The notes under the pieces were generated by a model. The model worked only from the letters and a program-made list of their open reading frames with translations. It searched no databases and was not told the origin of the DNA. A program made the translations under genes and the position numbers. A stretch of DNA of 64,000 nt. Source: Allostella vacuolata (GTDB taxonomy: Bacteria; Pseudomonadota; Alphaproteobacteria; ATCC43930; Allostellaceae). Shown in pieces: positions 17,065 to 24,197 of the stretch (its first letter is position 1; each line of letters starts with the position of its first letter). Where the stretch lies: the NCBI GenBank assembly GCA_006739055.1, contig AP019702.1, positions 3,249,388 through 3,313,387 on the forward strand, in the 5' to 3' direction.

Positions 17065-18582
17065 TCACATCACCGCCCCGATCTGCCACGGCGTGAACTC
17101 CTCCTCGCCGAAGCCCATCTCCTCGCTCTTGGTCTGCTGGCCGGAGGCCGTCGCCAGGATCAGGCGGAAGATCGCCTCCCCCACCTCCTGCACGGTGGCC
17201 GAGCCGTCGACGATGCCGCCGCAATTGATGTCCATGTCGTCCATCATGCGGTTCCACAGCGGCGTGTTGGTGGCGAGCTTCAAGGACGGCGCCGGCTTGC
17301 AGCCGAAGACCGAGCCGCGGCCCGTGGTGAAGCAGACGATGTTGGCGCCGCCCGCCACCTGCCCGGTTGCCGAGACCGGGTCGTAGCCGGGCGTGTCCAT
17401 GAAGGTGAAGCCGCGCGCGGTGATCGGCTCGGCATACTTGTAGACGTCGACCAGGTTGGTGGAGCCGCCCTTGGCGACCGCGCCCAGCGACTTCTCCAGG
17501 ATGGTGGTGAGCCCGCCCGCCTTGTTGCCGGGGGACGGGTTGTTGTTCATCTCGTTGCCGGTGCGGGCGGTGTAGCCCTCCCACCACTTGATGCGGGCGA
17601 CCAGCTTCTCGCCGACCTCGCGGCTGACGGCGCGCCGGGTGAGCAGGTGCTCGGCGCCGTAGATCTCCGGCGTCTCGCTCAGCACCGCGGTGCCGCCGTG
17701 GCGCACCACCAGGTCGACGGCCGCGCCGAGCGCCGGGTTGGCGGTGATGCCGGAATAGCCGTCGGACCCGCCGCACTGCAGGGCGAGCGTGATGTGCTTC
17801 GCCGGCACGGTCTGGCGGGTGACCTTGTTCGCCTCCGGCAGCATCTCCTGGATGCGGGTGACCGCCTCGGCCACCGTCTTGCGGGTGCCGCCGGTGTCCT
17901 GGATGGTCATCGTGTGGAACTGGCCGGAGGTCGCCAGGCCCTCGGCCTTCATCAGCCCGCCGATCTGGTTCGATTCGCAGCCGAGCCCGATCACCAGCAC
18001 GCCCCAGAAGTTGGGGTGGCGCGAGTAGCCGGCGATGGTCCGGCGCAGCACGTCCATCGCCTCGCCTTCGCTCGCCATGCCGCAGCCGGTGCCGTGCGTC
18101 AGCGCCACCACCCCGTCGACGTTCGGGAACTCGGCGAGCGCGCCGTGGCGGAACTTGTCGGCGACCATGTTGGCGACATGGGCCGAGCAGTTCACCGAGG
18201 TCAGGATGCCGATGTAGTTGCGGGTGGCGACCCGCCCGTCCGGGCGGACGATGCCCTGGAAGGTCGCGGGCTCGGGCACGTAGGCGGTCGGCTCGGCGTC
18301 GGCGCAGAAGGCGTAGTCGCGCGAGAAGTCGCCCATCGCCAGGTTGTGGGTGTGGACGTGCTCGCCGCGGGCGATCGGGCGCGAGGCGAAGCCGATGATC
18401 TGCGCGTACTTGCGCACCATCTCGCCCTCGGCGATGTCGGCGGTGGCGACCTTGTGGCCGGGCGGGATATGGCCCTTGGTGGTGACATCCTCCCCCGGCA
18501 GGCTGGTGCCCGGCAGCAGGTCGGTGCGGGCGACGACGACGTTGTCGGCGGGGTTGAGGCGGATCGTGATCGGCGGAGACAT
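17065..18582 (-). CDS. uxaA: UxaA family sugar-acid dehydratase (altronate/galactarate dehydratase family)
   Basis: A 505-residue protein with the N-terminal SAF domain (about 8-90, including PLL-type TDLLPGTSLPGED) and the UxaA/GarD catalytic part. The catalytic part has THGTGCGMASEGE, GLGCESNQI, LQCGGSDGYSG and NEMNNNPSPGNKAGG, cysteine- and Asn-rich motifs typical of the family's metal site. It dehydrates an aldonic acid to a 2-keto-3-deoxy acid. Altronate is the textbook substrate, but fuconate- or pentonate-type substrates are possible given the adjacent SDR and FAH genes. It is divergent from the FAH gene at 18737. Confidence 0.87.
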   Translation of the reverse strand: MSPPITIRLNPADNVVVARTDLLPGTSLPGEDVTTKGHIPPGHKVATADIAEGEMVRKYAQIIGFASRPIARGEHVHTHNLAMGDFSRDYAFCADAEPTAYVPEPATFQGIVRPDGRVATRNYIGILTSVNCSAHVANMVADKFRHGALAEFPNVDGVVALTHGTGCGMASEGEAMDVLRRTIAGYSRHPNFWGVLVIGLGCESNQIGGLMKAEGLATSGQFHTMTIQDTGGTRKTVAEAVTRIQEMLPEANKVTRQTVPAKHITLALQCGGSDGYSGITANPALGAAVDLVVRHGGTAVLSETPEIYGAEHLLTRRAVSREVGEKLVARIKWWEGYTARTGNEMNNNPSPGNKAGGLTTILEKSLGAVAKGGSTNLVDVYKYAEPITARGFTFMDTPGYDPVSATGQVAGGANIVCFTTGRGSVFGCKPAPSLKLATNTPLWNRMMDDMDINCGGIVDGSATVQEVGEAIFRLILATASGQQTKSEEMGFGEEEFTPWQIGAVM

Positions 18583-18736
18583 GGGGGCTCTTCTCCCGGC
18601 AGGGGGCGCGTTTGTCTGAATTGTGTCGGAATTTCCAGCCGCGCGATAGGCACCGATTGACGGCGGGCGAGCCCAGATGATGCACTCCCGGCCAACCGAT
18701 CCCGTCCCACCAGAATCGCCGCCGGGGAAACGCACC

Positions 18737-19909
18737 ATGAAGATCGCGCTCGATGCCGCCACCACCCTGCCCGAGGACGGCACGGCGGGAACCCTGCTCG
18801 CCCGCGTCTGGCTGCCGGATGCCGGCCCCGTGCCGGCCCTGCTGCGCGGCGACGACATGATCGACCTGTCGCGGGTCTCGCCGACCATGGCGACCCTGCT
18901 GGCCCTGCCCGACATGGCGGCACGCCTGGCCGCCGCCGAGGGAGCGCGCATCGGCAGCATCGCCGACATCGTCGCCAACTCGGCCCTCGACGGGCGCGAC
19001 CCGGCCCGCCCCTGGCTGCTGGCGCCGTGCGACCTGCAGGCGGTCAAGGCGTGCGGCGTCACCTTCGCCTCCAGCATGCTGGAGCGGGTGATCGAGTCCG
19101 AGGCCCGCGGCGACGCCATGGCGGCCGAGGGCATCCGCCGCACCCTGTCGGCGGAGATCGGCAGCGACCTGTCCAAGGTCAAGCCCGGCTCCGACCAGGC
19201 GATGAAGCTGAAGGCGGCCCTGGTCGAGCGCGGGTTGTGGTCGCCCTATCTCGAGGTCGGCATCGGCCCCGACGCCGAGGTCTTCACCAAGTGCCCGCCG
19301 ATGGCCGCCGTCGGCACCGGGGTTGAGGTCGGCATCCACGCCGTCTCCGAATGGAACAACCCGGAGCCGGAGATCGTCGTCGTCGTCGACCCGTCCGGCA
19401 CCATCATCGGCGCCACCCTCGGCAACGACGTCAACCTGCGCGATGTCGAGGGGCGCAGCGCGCTGCTGCTCGGCAAGGCCAAGGACAACAATGCCTCCGC
19501 CGCGATCGGCCCCTTCATCCGGCTGTTCGACGCCACCTTCGGCCTCGACGACGTGCGCGCCGCCGACGTCTCGCTGCGGGTCGAGGGCGACGACGGCTTC
19601 GCGCTCGACGGCAAGAGCTCCATGCGCCTGATCAGCCGCGACCCGACCGAGCTGGTCGCGCACACGATCGGCCCGCACCACCAGTATCCCGACGGCTTCC
19701 TGCTCTATACCGGCACCATGTTCGCGCCGACCAAGGACCGCGGCGGCCCGGGCAAGGGCTTCACCCACCACCCGGGCGACATCGTCACGATCTCCAGCCC
19801 GCGGCTCGGCCAGCTGACCAACCGGGTCGAGAAGGCGCACGACGTGGAACCCTGGACCTTCGGCACCTCGGCCCTGATGCGTTCGCTGGCCGCCCGGCAG
19901 CTTCTGTAG
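18737..19909 (+). CDS. Fumarylacetoacetate hydrolase family protein, 2-keto-3-deoxy-sugar-acid dehydratase-like
   Basis: A 390-residue protein whose C-terminal half is an FAH fold. It resembles the XylX-type proteins that dehydrate 2-keto-3-deoxy-pentonate to 2-oxoglutarate semialdehyde: long N-terminal region, KACGVTFASSMLERVIE, then metal-binding EWNNPEPEIV and GNDVNLRDVEG. The start ATG 18737 follows GGGGAAA; an upstream ATG at 18677 has no better ribosome site. It is divergent from the uxaA-like gene. If the role is right, a 2-oxoglutarate-semialdehyde dehydrogenase is needed elsewhere. Hydrolase or decarboxylase function is an alternative. Confidence 0.75.
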   Translation: MKIALDAATTLPEDGTAGTLLARVWLPDAGPVPALLRGDDMIDLSRVSPTMATLLALPDMAARLAAAEGARIGSIADIVANSALDGRDPARPWLLAPCDLQAVKACGVTFASSMLERVIESEARGDAMAAEGIRRTLSAEIGSDLSKVKPGSDQAMKLKAALVERGLWSPYLEVGIGPDAEVFTKCPPMAAVGTGVEVGIHAVSEWNNPEPEIVVVVDPSGTIIGATLGNDVNLRDVEGRSALLLGKAKDNNASAAIGPFIRLFDATFGLDDVRAADVSLRVEGDDGFALDGKSSMRLISRDPTELVAHTIGPHHQYPDGFLLYTGTMFAPTKDRGGPGKGFTHHPGDIVTISSPRLGQLTNRVEKAHDVEPWTFGTSALMRSLAARQLL

Positions 19910-19987
19910 GCGCCTGCCGCGTGGACTTGCGGCGGTGGCGCCGCTAGGGTCCGGCGCAAACTATTCGTGTACTGGGGGAGAGACGAC

Positions 19988-20728
19988 ATGGCGGGCAGGC
20001 TTGCCGGCAAGACAGCGTTCGTGACCGCGGCGGCCAACGGCATCGGCCGGGCGACGGCGCTGGCCTTTGCGGCCGAGGGGGCCACGGTCCACGCGACCGA
20101 CATCAACGACAAGGTGCTGGGCGAGATCGCCGGGCCGGCCAACCTCCACCTGAAGCGGCTCGACGTGATGGACGGCGCGGCTGTCCGCCAAGCCGCGGCC
20201 GAAGTGGGCCGGGTCGACATCCTGTTCAACTGTGCCGGCTGGGTCGCGCACGGCTCGATCCTGGACACCACCGACGAGGACTGGGACCGCTCCTTCGGCC
20301 TCAACGTGCGGGCCATGTTCACGGTCATCCGCGCCTTCCTGCCGGCGATGCTGGAGGGCGGCGGCGGCTCGATCATCAACATCGCCTCGGTCGCCTCGTC
20401 GGTGAAGGGCGTGCCGGTGCGCTGCGCCTATGGCGCCAGCAAGGCCGCCGTCATCGGCCTCACCAAGTCGGTCGCGGCCGACTACATGCGCCAGGGCGTG
20501 CGCTGCAACGCGATCTGCCCCGGCACCGTCGACACGCCGTCGCTGGGCGACCGCATCAATGCCTTCGCCGACCCGGTGCAGGCCCGCAAGGACTTCATCG
20601 CACGCCAGCCGATGGGCCGCCTCGGCCGCGCCGAGGAGATCGCCCACCTGGCGGTCTACCTGGCATCGGACGAATCCAGCTTCACCACCGGAACCGCCGT
20701 CATCTCCGACGGCGGCATGGTGCTCTAG
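19988..20728 (+). CDS. SDR family oxidoreductase, 2-keto-3-deoxy-L-fuconate dehydrogenase-like
   Basis: A 246-residue SDR of the DHRS6-like type. The cofactor loop TAAANGIGRATALAFAAEG, then ATDIND, FNCAGWVAHG and the catalytic YGASK resemble bacterial 2-keto-3-deoxy-L-fuconate dehydrogenases, which make the 2,4-diketo acid. The next gene, 36 bases on, encodes the FAH-type diketo-acid hydrolase that would cleave this product. The start ATG 19988 follows GGGGGAGAG. A related pentose route with the 2-keto-3-deoxypentonate analogue is equally possible. Confidence 0.82.
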   Translation: MAGRLAGKTAFVTAAANGIGRATALAFAAEGATVHATDINDKVLGEIAGPANLHLKRLDVMDGAAVRQAAAEVGRVDILFNCAGWVAHGSILDTTDEDWDRSFGLNVRAMFTVIRAFLPAMLEGGGGSIINIASVASSVKGVPVRCAYGASKAAVIGLTKSVAADYMRQGVRCNAICPGTVDTPSLGDRINAFADPVQARKDFIARQPMGRLGRAEEIAHLAVYLASDESSFTTGTAVISDGGMVL

Positions 20729-20763
20729 CCACACGCCATCTCAAGGAAGAACGGGGACACGTC

Positions 20764-21624
20764 ATGAAGTTTCTGCGCTACGGGCCGAAGGGCAAGGAAA
20801 AGCCCGGCGTCGTCGACGGCGACGGCCGCATCCGCGACATCTCGTCGATCATCGACGACCTGACGCCCGACTATCTGGGCCCGACCGCCCTGTCCGCCCT
20901 CATGAAGGAGGTGAAGGGCAAGCTGGAGACGCTGCCGCTGGTGTCGGGCAAGCCGCGCCTGGGCGTGCCGCTGGCCACCATCCCGAACCTGATCTGCATC
21001 GGCCTCAACTTCGCCGACCACGCCGCGGAGGCAGGCCAGCCGATCCCGGCCGAGCCGATCATCTTCTTCAAGCATTCCTCGGCCCTGACCGGCCCCAACG
21101 ACAACGTGCCGATTCCGCGCGGCTCCGAGCACACCGACTGGGAGTGCGAGCTGGCCGTCATCATCGGCCGCACCGCGCGCTACGTCAGCAAGGCCGACGC
21201 GATGAAGTACGTCGCCGGCTACACGATCTGCAACGACGTGTCCGAGCGGCACTACCAGATCAAGCGCTCGGCTGGCCAGTGGAGCAAGGGCAAGAGCAGC
21301 CCCGGCTTCGCGCCCGTCGGCCCCTGGTTCGTCACCCGCGACGAGATCCCCGACCCGCAGAACCTCAAGATGACGCTCGACGTCAACGGCAAGCGGATGC
21401 AGAACGGCTCCAGCAGCACCATGATCTTCGACGTGGCGACCCTGGTCAGCCACCTGTCGGAATTCATGACCCTGCTGCCGGGCGACCTCATCTCCACCGG
21501 CACGCCCCCCGGCGTCGGCTCCGGCATCAAGCCGAAGCCGGTGTTCCTGCGCGAGGGCGACACCATGGACGTGGCGATCGAGGGCCTGGGCTCGCAGCAT
21601 CAGAAGTGCGTCGCGACCAAGTAG
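20764..21624 (+). CDS. 2,4-diketo-3-deoxy sugar-acid hydrolase-like FAH family protein
   Basis: A 286-residue FAH-fold hydrolase. Its core has LICIGLNFADHAAEAG, PIIFFKHSSALTGPND, DWECELAVIIGR and GFAPVGPWFV, with the acidic metal ligands of the family, and ends STGTPPGVGSG. Such enzymes hydrolyse 2,4-diketo-3-deoxy-L-fuconate or rhamnonate to pyruvate and lactate, or the C5 analogue to pyruvate and glycolate. It follows the matching SDR gene. A strong hairpin lies after it. Confidence 0.83.
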   Translation: MKFLRYGPKGKEKPGVVDGDGRIRDISSIIDDLTPDYLGPTALSALMKEVKGKLETLPLVSGKPRLGVPLATIPNLICIGLNFADHAAEAGQPIPAEPIIFFKHSSALTGPNDNVPIPRGSEHTDWECELAVIIGRTARYVSKADAMKYVAGYTICNDVSERHYQIKRSAGQWSKGKSSPGFAPVGPWFVTRDEIPDPQNLKMTLDVNGKRMQNGSSSTMIFDVATLVSHLSEFMTLLPGDLISTGTPPGVGSGIKPKPVFLREGDTMDVAIEGLGSQHQKCVATK

Positions 21625-21632
21625 GACCATCC

Positions 21633-21665
21633 GGCGGGCCGCGCCCCACGGGGCCGCGGCCCGCC
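21633..21665 (+). terminator. Nested GC hairpin
   Basis: An 11-bp perfect stem, GGCGGGCCGCG at 21633-21643 and its complement at 21655-21665, encloses CCCC-ACG-GGG. It lies between the FAH hydrolase and the next SDR. There is no U-run, so it is probably an attenuator or mRNA-stabilising hairpin. Confidence 0.55.
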
Positions 21666-21688
21666 CCCTTCCGGAAAGACCAGACGCC

Positions 21689-22477
21689 ATGCCAGCCAGC
21701 CTTGCCGGCCGCAGCATCATCGTGACCGGCGCCGGCCGCGGCATCGGCGCCGCCATCGCCCGCGCGCTCGCCGCCGAAGGCGCCAGCCTCATGGTCGCCG
21801 ACCGCGACGCGGCGGGAGCCGCCGCCGTCGCCGACGCGATCACCGGCGCGGGCGGCCGGGCCGTCCCGTTCGCGGTCGATGTCGTCCGACGCGAGCAGGT
21901 GGCCGCCATGGTCGCCGCGGCCGTGGCCGCCTTCGGCCGGCTCGACGTCATCTTCAACAATGCCGGCATCGCCCAGGCCAAGCCGTTCCTCTCGATCACC
22001 GAGGACGACTGGCGCCAGGTGACCGACGTCAACGCGCTCGGCTGCCTGATCGGCATGCAGGAGGCGGCAAAGCAGATGATCGCCCAGGGCGGCGGCGGCA
22101 AGATCGTCAACACCGCCTCCATCGCCGGCCGGCGCGGCTCGCCCAACCTCGCCCACTACAGCGCCAGCAAGTTCGCCGTGGTCTCCCTGACCCAGTCGGG
22201 TGCGGGCGCGCTCGGGGCCCACGGCATCACCGTCAACGCCATCTGCCCCGGCATCATCGCCACCGACATGTGGACCGACATCGAGCAGGGCCACCGCGAG
22301 ACCGGCCTGACCAGCCGCGACAACGAGGCGTTCGAGACAGCGGCGGCCCGCATCGCGCTCGGCCGCGCCGCCACGCCCCAGGATCTGGTCGGCGTCGCCT
22401 GCTTCCTCGCCTCGTCGGGTTCGGACTACATGAACGGCCAGTCGCTGGTGGTCGATGGCGGCCTGGTGATGATGTAG
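21689..22477 (+). CDS. SDR family oxidoreductase, polyol/sugar dehydrogenase-like
   Basis: A 262-residue classical SDR: cofactor loop TGAGRGIGAAIARAL, ADRD (NAD-preferring acid after strand 2), NNAGIAQ, the catalytic serine in NTASIAG and YSASK. Its length and ending (YMNGQSLVVDGGLVMM) fit sorbitol- or fucose-dehydrogenase-like members. It is the last gene of the plus-strand sugar-acid run and could perform the first oxidation of the sugar, which is inference. Confidence 0.85.
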   Translation: MPASLAGRSIIVTGAGRGIGAAIARALAAEGASLMVADRDAAGAAAVADAITGAGGRAVPFAVDVVRREQVAAMVAAAVAAFGRLDVIFNNAGIAQAKPFLSITEDDWRQVTDVNALGCLIGMQEAAKQMIAQGGGGKIVNTASIAGRRGSPNLAHYSASKFAVVSLTQSGAGALGAHGITVNAICPGIIATDMWTDIEQGHRETGLTSRDNEAFETAAARIALGRAATPQDLVGVACFLASSGSDYMNGQSLVVDGGLVMM

Positions 22478-22482
22478 GTTGG

Positions 22483-22511
22483 TTGTGAATAGTTCTTATT
22501 CATAATATACG
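22483..22511 (+). promoter_or_regulatory. Candidate iron-responsive promoter of the fecI-like operon
   Basis: TTGTGA at 22483-22488 and TATACG at 22506-22511 are 17 bases apart, a plausible sigma-70 promoter. In the spacer lies a perfect dyad TGAATA (22486-22491), GTTCT, TATTCA (22497-22502). A regulator bound there would block the promoter. Given the iron-uptake genes downstream, a Fur-type repressor is the natural guess, but the dyad does not match the classic Fur box closely. Confidence 0.45.
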
Positions 22512-22546
22512 GGCGGCAGGCGCGGCAGCCGGCCGCGTCAGGCCTC

Positions 22547-23062
22547 TTGCCCGGCAGAGCGTTGGAAGACCTGTTTCGCCGCTACGGAGCCAGCCTCCAA
22601 CGCTTCCTGACCCGCCGCGGGGCCCGGCCCGACGTGGCGGCCGACCTGACCCAGGAGGCATTCCTGCGGCTGCTGCAGGCCGGGCCGCCTGACGGCATCC
22701 GCTCGCAGGAGGCCTACCTCTTCCGCATCGCCACCAATCTCGCCGTCGACCGGCACCGCCGCGATGGCGACGGGGCGATCCGGCCGCTGGCGGAAGACGA
22801 GCACGGCGCCCTGGCCGACCCGGCGCCTGCGGCCGAAGCGGCGCTGCTGTCCCGCGAGGCGCTGGCGGTGCTGCGCCAGGCGATCGCCGACCTGCCGCCG
22901 CGCGGCCGCGAGGTGTTCCTGCTGCACAAGTTCGAGGGCCTGAGCTATGGCGAGATCGCCTGCCGCCTGGGCATCGCCAAGAACACGGTGATGGTGCACA
23001 TGGCCCGCTCGCTCGCCCACTGCAAACGCCGGCTCGACGCCTATCGGCGCGACCATGAATGA
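22547..23062 (+). CDS. fecI: ECF sigma factor, FecI type
   Basis: A 171-residue sigma factor. Region 2 lies in about residues 8-65 (ADLTQEAFLRLLQ, then YLFRIATNLAVDRHRR) and region 4 in 105-165 (LPPRGREVFLLHKFEGLSYGEIACRLGI). It would direct RNA polymerase to the receptor operon when activated by its FecR partner. The apparent start is TTG at 22547; a second TTG at 22562 is possible and no ATG fits. The gene overlaps fecR by eight bases. Confidence 0.88.
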   Translation: MPGRALEDLFRRYGASLQRFLTRRGARPDVAADLTQEAFLRLLQAGPPDGIRSQEAYLFRIATNLAVDRHRRDGDGAIRPLAEDEHGALADPAPAAEAALLSREALAVLRQAIADLPPRGREVFLLHKFEGLSYGEIACRLGIAKNTVMVHMARSLAHCKRRLDAYRRDHE

Positions 23063-24068
23063 TCGGGCGATGGATACCGGTTCCCCCGCGGGTAATGGTG
23101 GCGCCGGCCCCGGCCGTCTTCGGGACATGACCGAGCCGCAGGCGCCCGACGACGCGATCGAAGAGACGGCCATCCGCTGGTTCGTCACCCTACGCGACGG
23201 CGACGCCAGCGATGCCGACCGCGCCCGGCATGCGGAGTGGCTGGCGACAAGCCCCCTGCACCGGGCCCAGTGGCGGGAGGTCTGCCAGCTGTGGAGCGGG
23301 CTCGACCAGCTTGCGCCGGCCGGCCGGGATCGCCCGCGCCCGGCATGGGCTCGCGGCAGGGCGGTCGCGCTGGCGGCAAGTTTGCTGCTCGCCTGCGCGG
23401 GGGCGTGGTCGCTCGCGCCGCCGGGGCTCTTCGCCGACGAGCGGAGCGGCATCGGCGAGCGGCGGACCGTGGCGCTTGCCGACGGCTCCACGGTCGAACT
23501 CGGCACGGGATCGGCCCTGTCGATCCGCTTCGGCGGCACCGAGCGTCGGGTCGTCCTCCATCGTGGCCAGGGATATTTCGCGGTGGCGCCGGAGGCGGAC
23601 CGGCCCTTCGTCGTCGAGGCCGGCGGCGGAACGGTGACCGCGGTCGGCACCGCCTTCGACGTCCGGGTCGACGGCGGCGAGCCGCGGGTGGACGTGGCGG
23701 TCGCCGAGGGCGTCGTGGCCGTCTCCGCCGGCCCCGGGACGGCGGTCCGCATCGGGCCGGGACAAGGCGTCCATTACGGCTACGGCGCGGTCGCGGCTCC
23801 GGTCGCGGTCGACCTCGCCGAGGCCACGGCGTGGCGCGGCGACCGCCTGGTGTTCCACGATCGCCCGCTCGGCCAGGTGGTCCGCGACCTCGAGCGCTAT
23901 CGCTGGGGCCGGATCCTCGTGCTCGACCCGGCGCTGGCCGCCACCCCCGTCACCGGCGTCTTCAACGCCGGGCGCACCGATGCCGCACTCGACACCATCG
24001 CCCGGACCCTGCCCGTGCGGCTGATCCGGGTGACGGGCCTGCTGGCGATCATCACCCGCGCGGACTGA
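23055..24068 (+). CDS. fecR: FecR family anti-sigma/transmembrane regulator
   Basis: A 337-residue single-pass regulator. The N-terminal cytoplasmic DUF4880 part (about 38-85) has EWLATSPLHRAQWREVCQLW. A transmembrane helix follows at about 102-122, and the periplasmic FecR domain has TVALADGSTVELGTGSAL and AVGTAFDVRV. The C-terminus is STN-like (LVFHDRPLGQVVRDLERY). It senses the occupied receptor through the receptor's signalling domain and controls the sigma factor. The starts ATG 23055 and ATG 23070 are both possible. The receptor gene follows 129 bases later. Confidence 0.9.
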   Translation: MNDRAMDTGSPAGNGGAGPGRLRDMTEPQAPDDAIEETAIRWFVTLRDGDASDADRARHAEWLATSPLHRAQWREVCQLWSGLDQLAPAGRDRPRPAWARGRAVALAASLLLACAGAWSLAPPGLFADERSGIGERRTVALADGSTVELGTGSALSIRFGGTERRVVLHRGQGYFAVAPEADRPFVVEAGGGTVTAVGTAFDVRVDGGEPRVDVAVAEGVVAVSAGPGTAVRIGPGQGVHYGYGAVAAPVAVDLAEATAWRGDRLVFHDRPLGQVVRDLERYRWGRILVLDPALAATPVTGVFNAGRTDAALDTIARTLPVRLIRVTGLLAIITRAD

Positions 24069-24197
24069 AGGCCGGCTCCGGCTCCCGCGAAAAAATCGCC
24101 GTGGCGTGTAATGGCGCCGGGCGCTGCCCGCGTCATGTCCGGACACCATGCGAATGCGATCCATTCGCTGACGGCAGACCGGCGACGAGGGGGAACG

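Noticed and set aside
16283-19840. A 1185-codon minus-strand open frame
   Set aside because: Only its last 259 codons are a real gene (SDR); the rest is out of frame with the UxaA gene and opposite the FAH gene.
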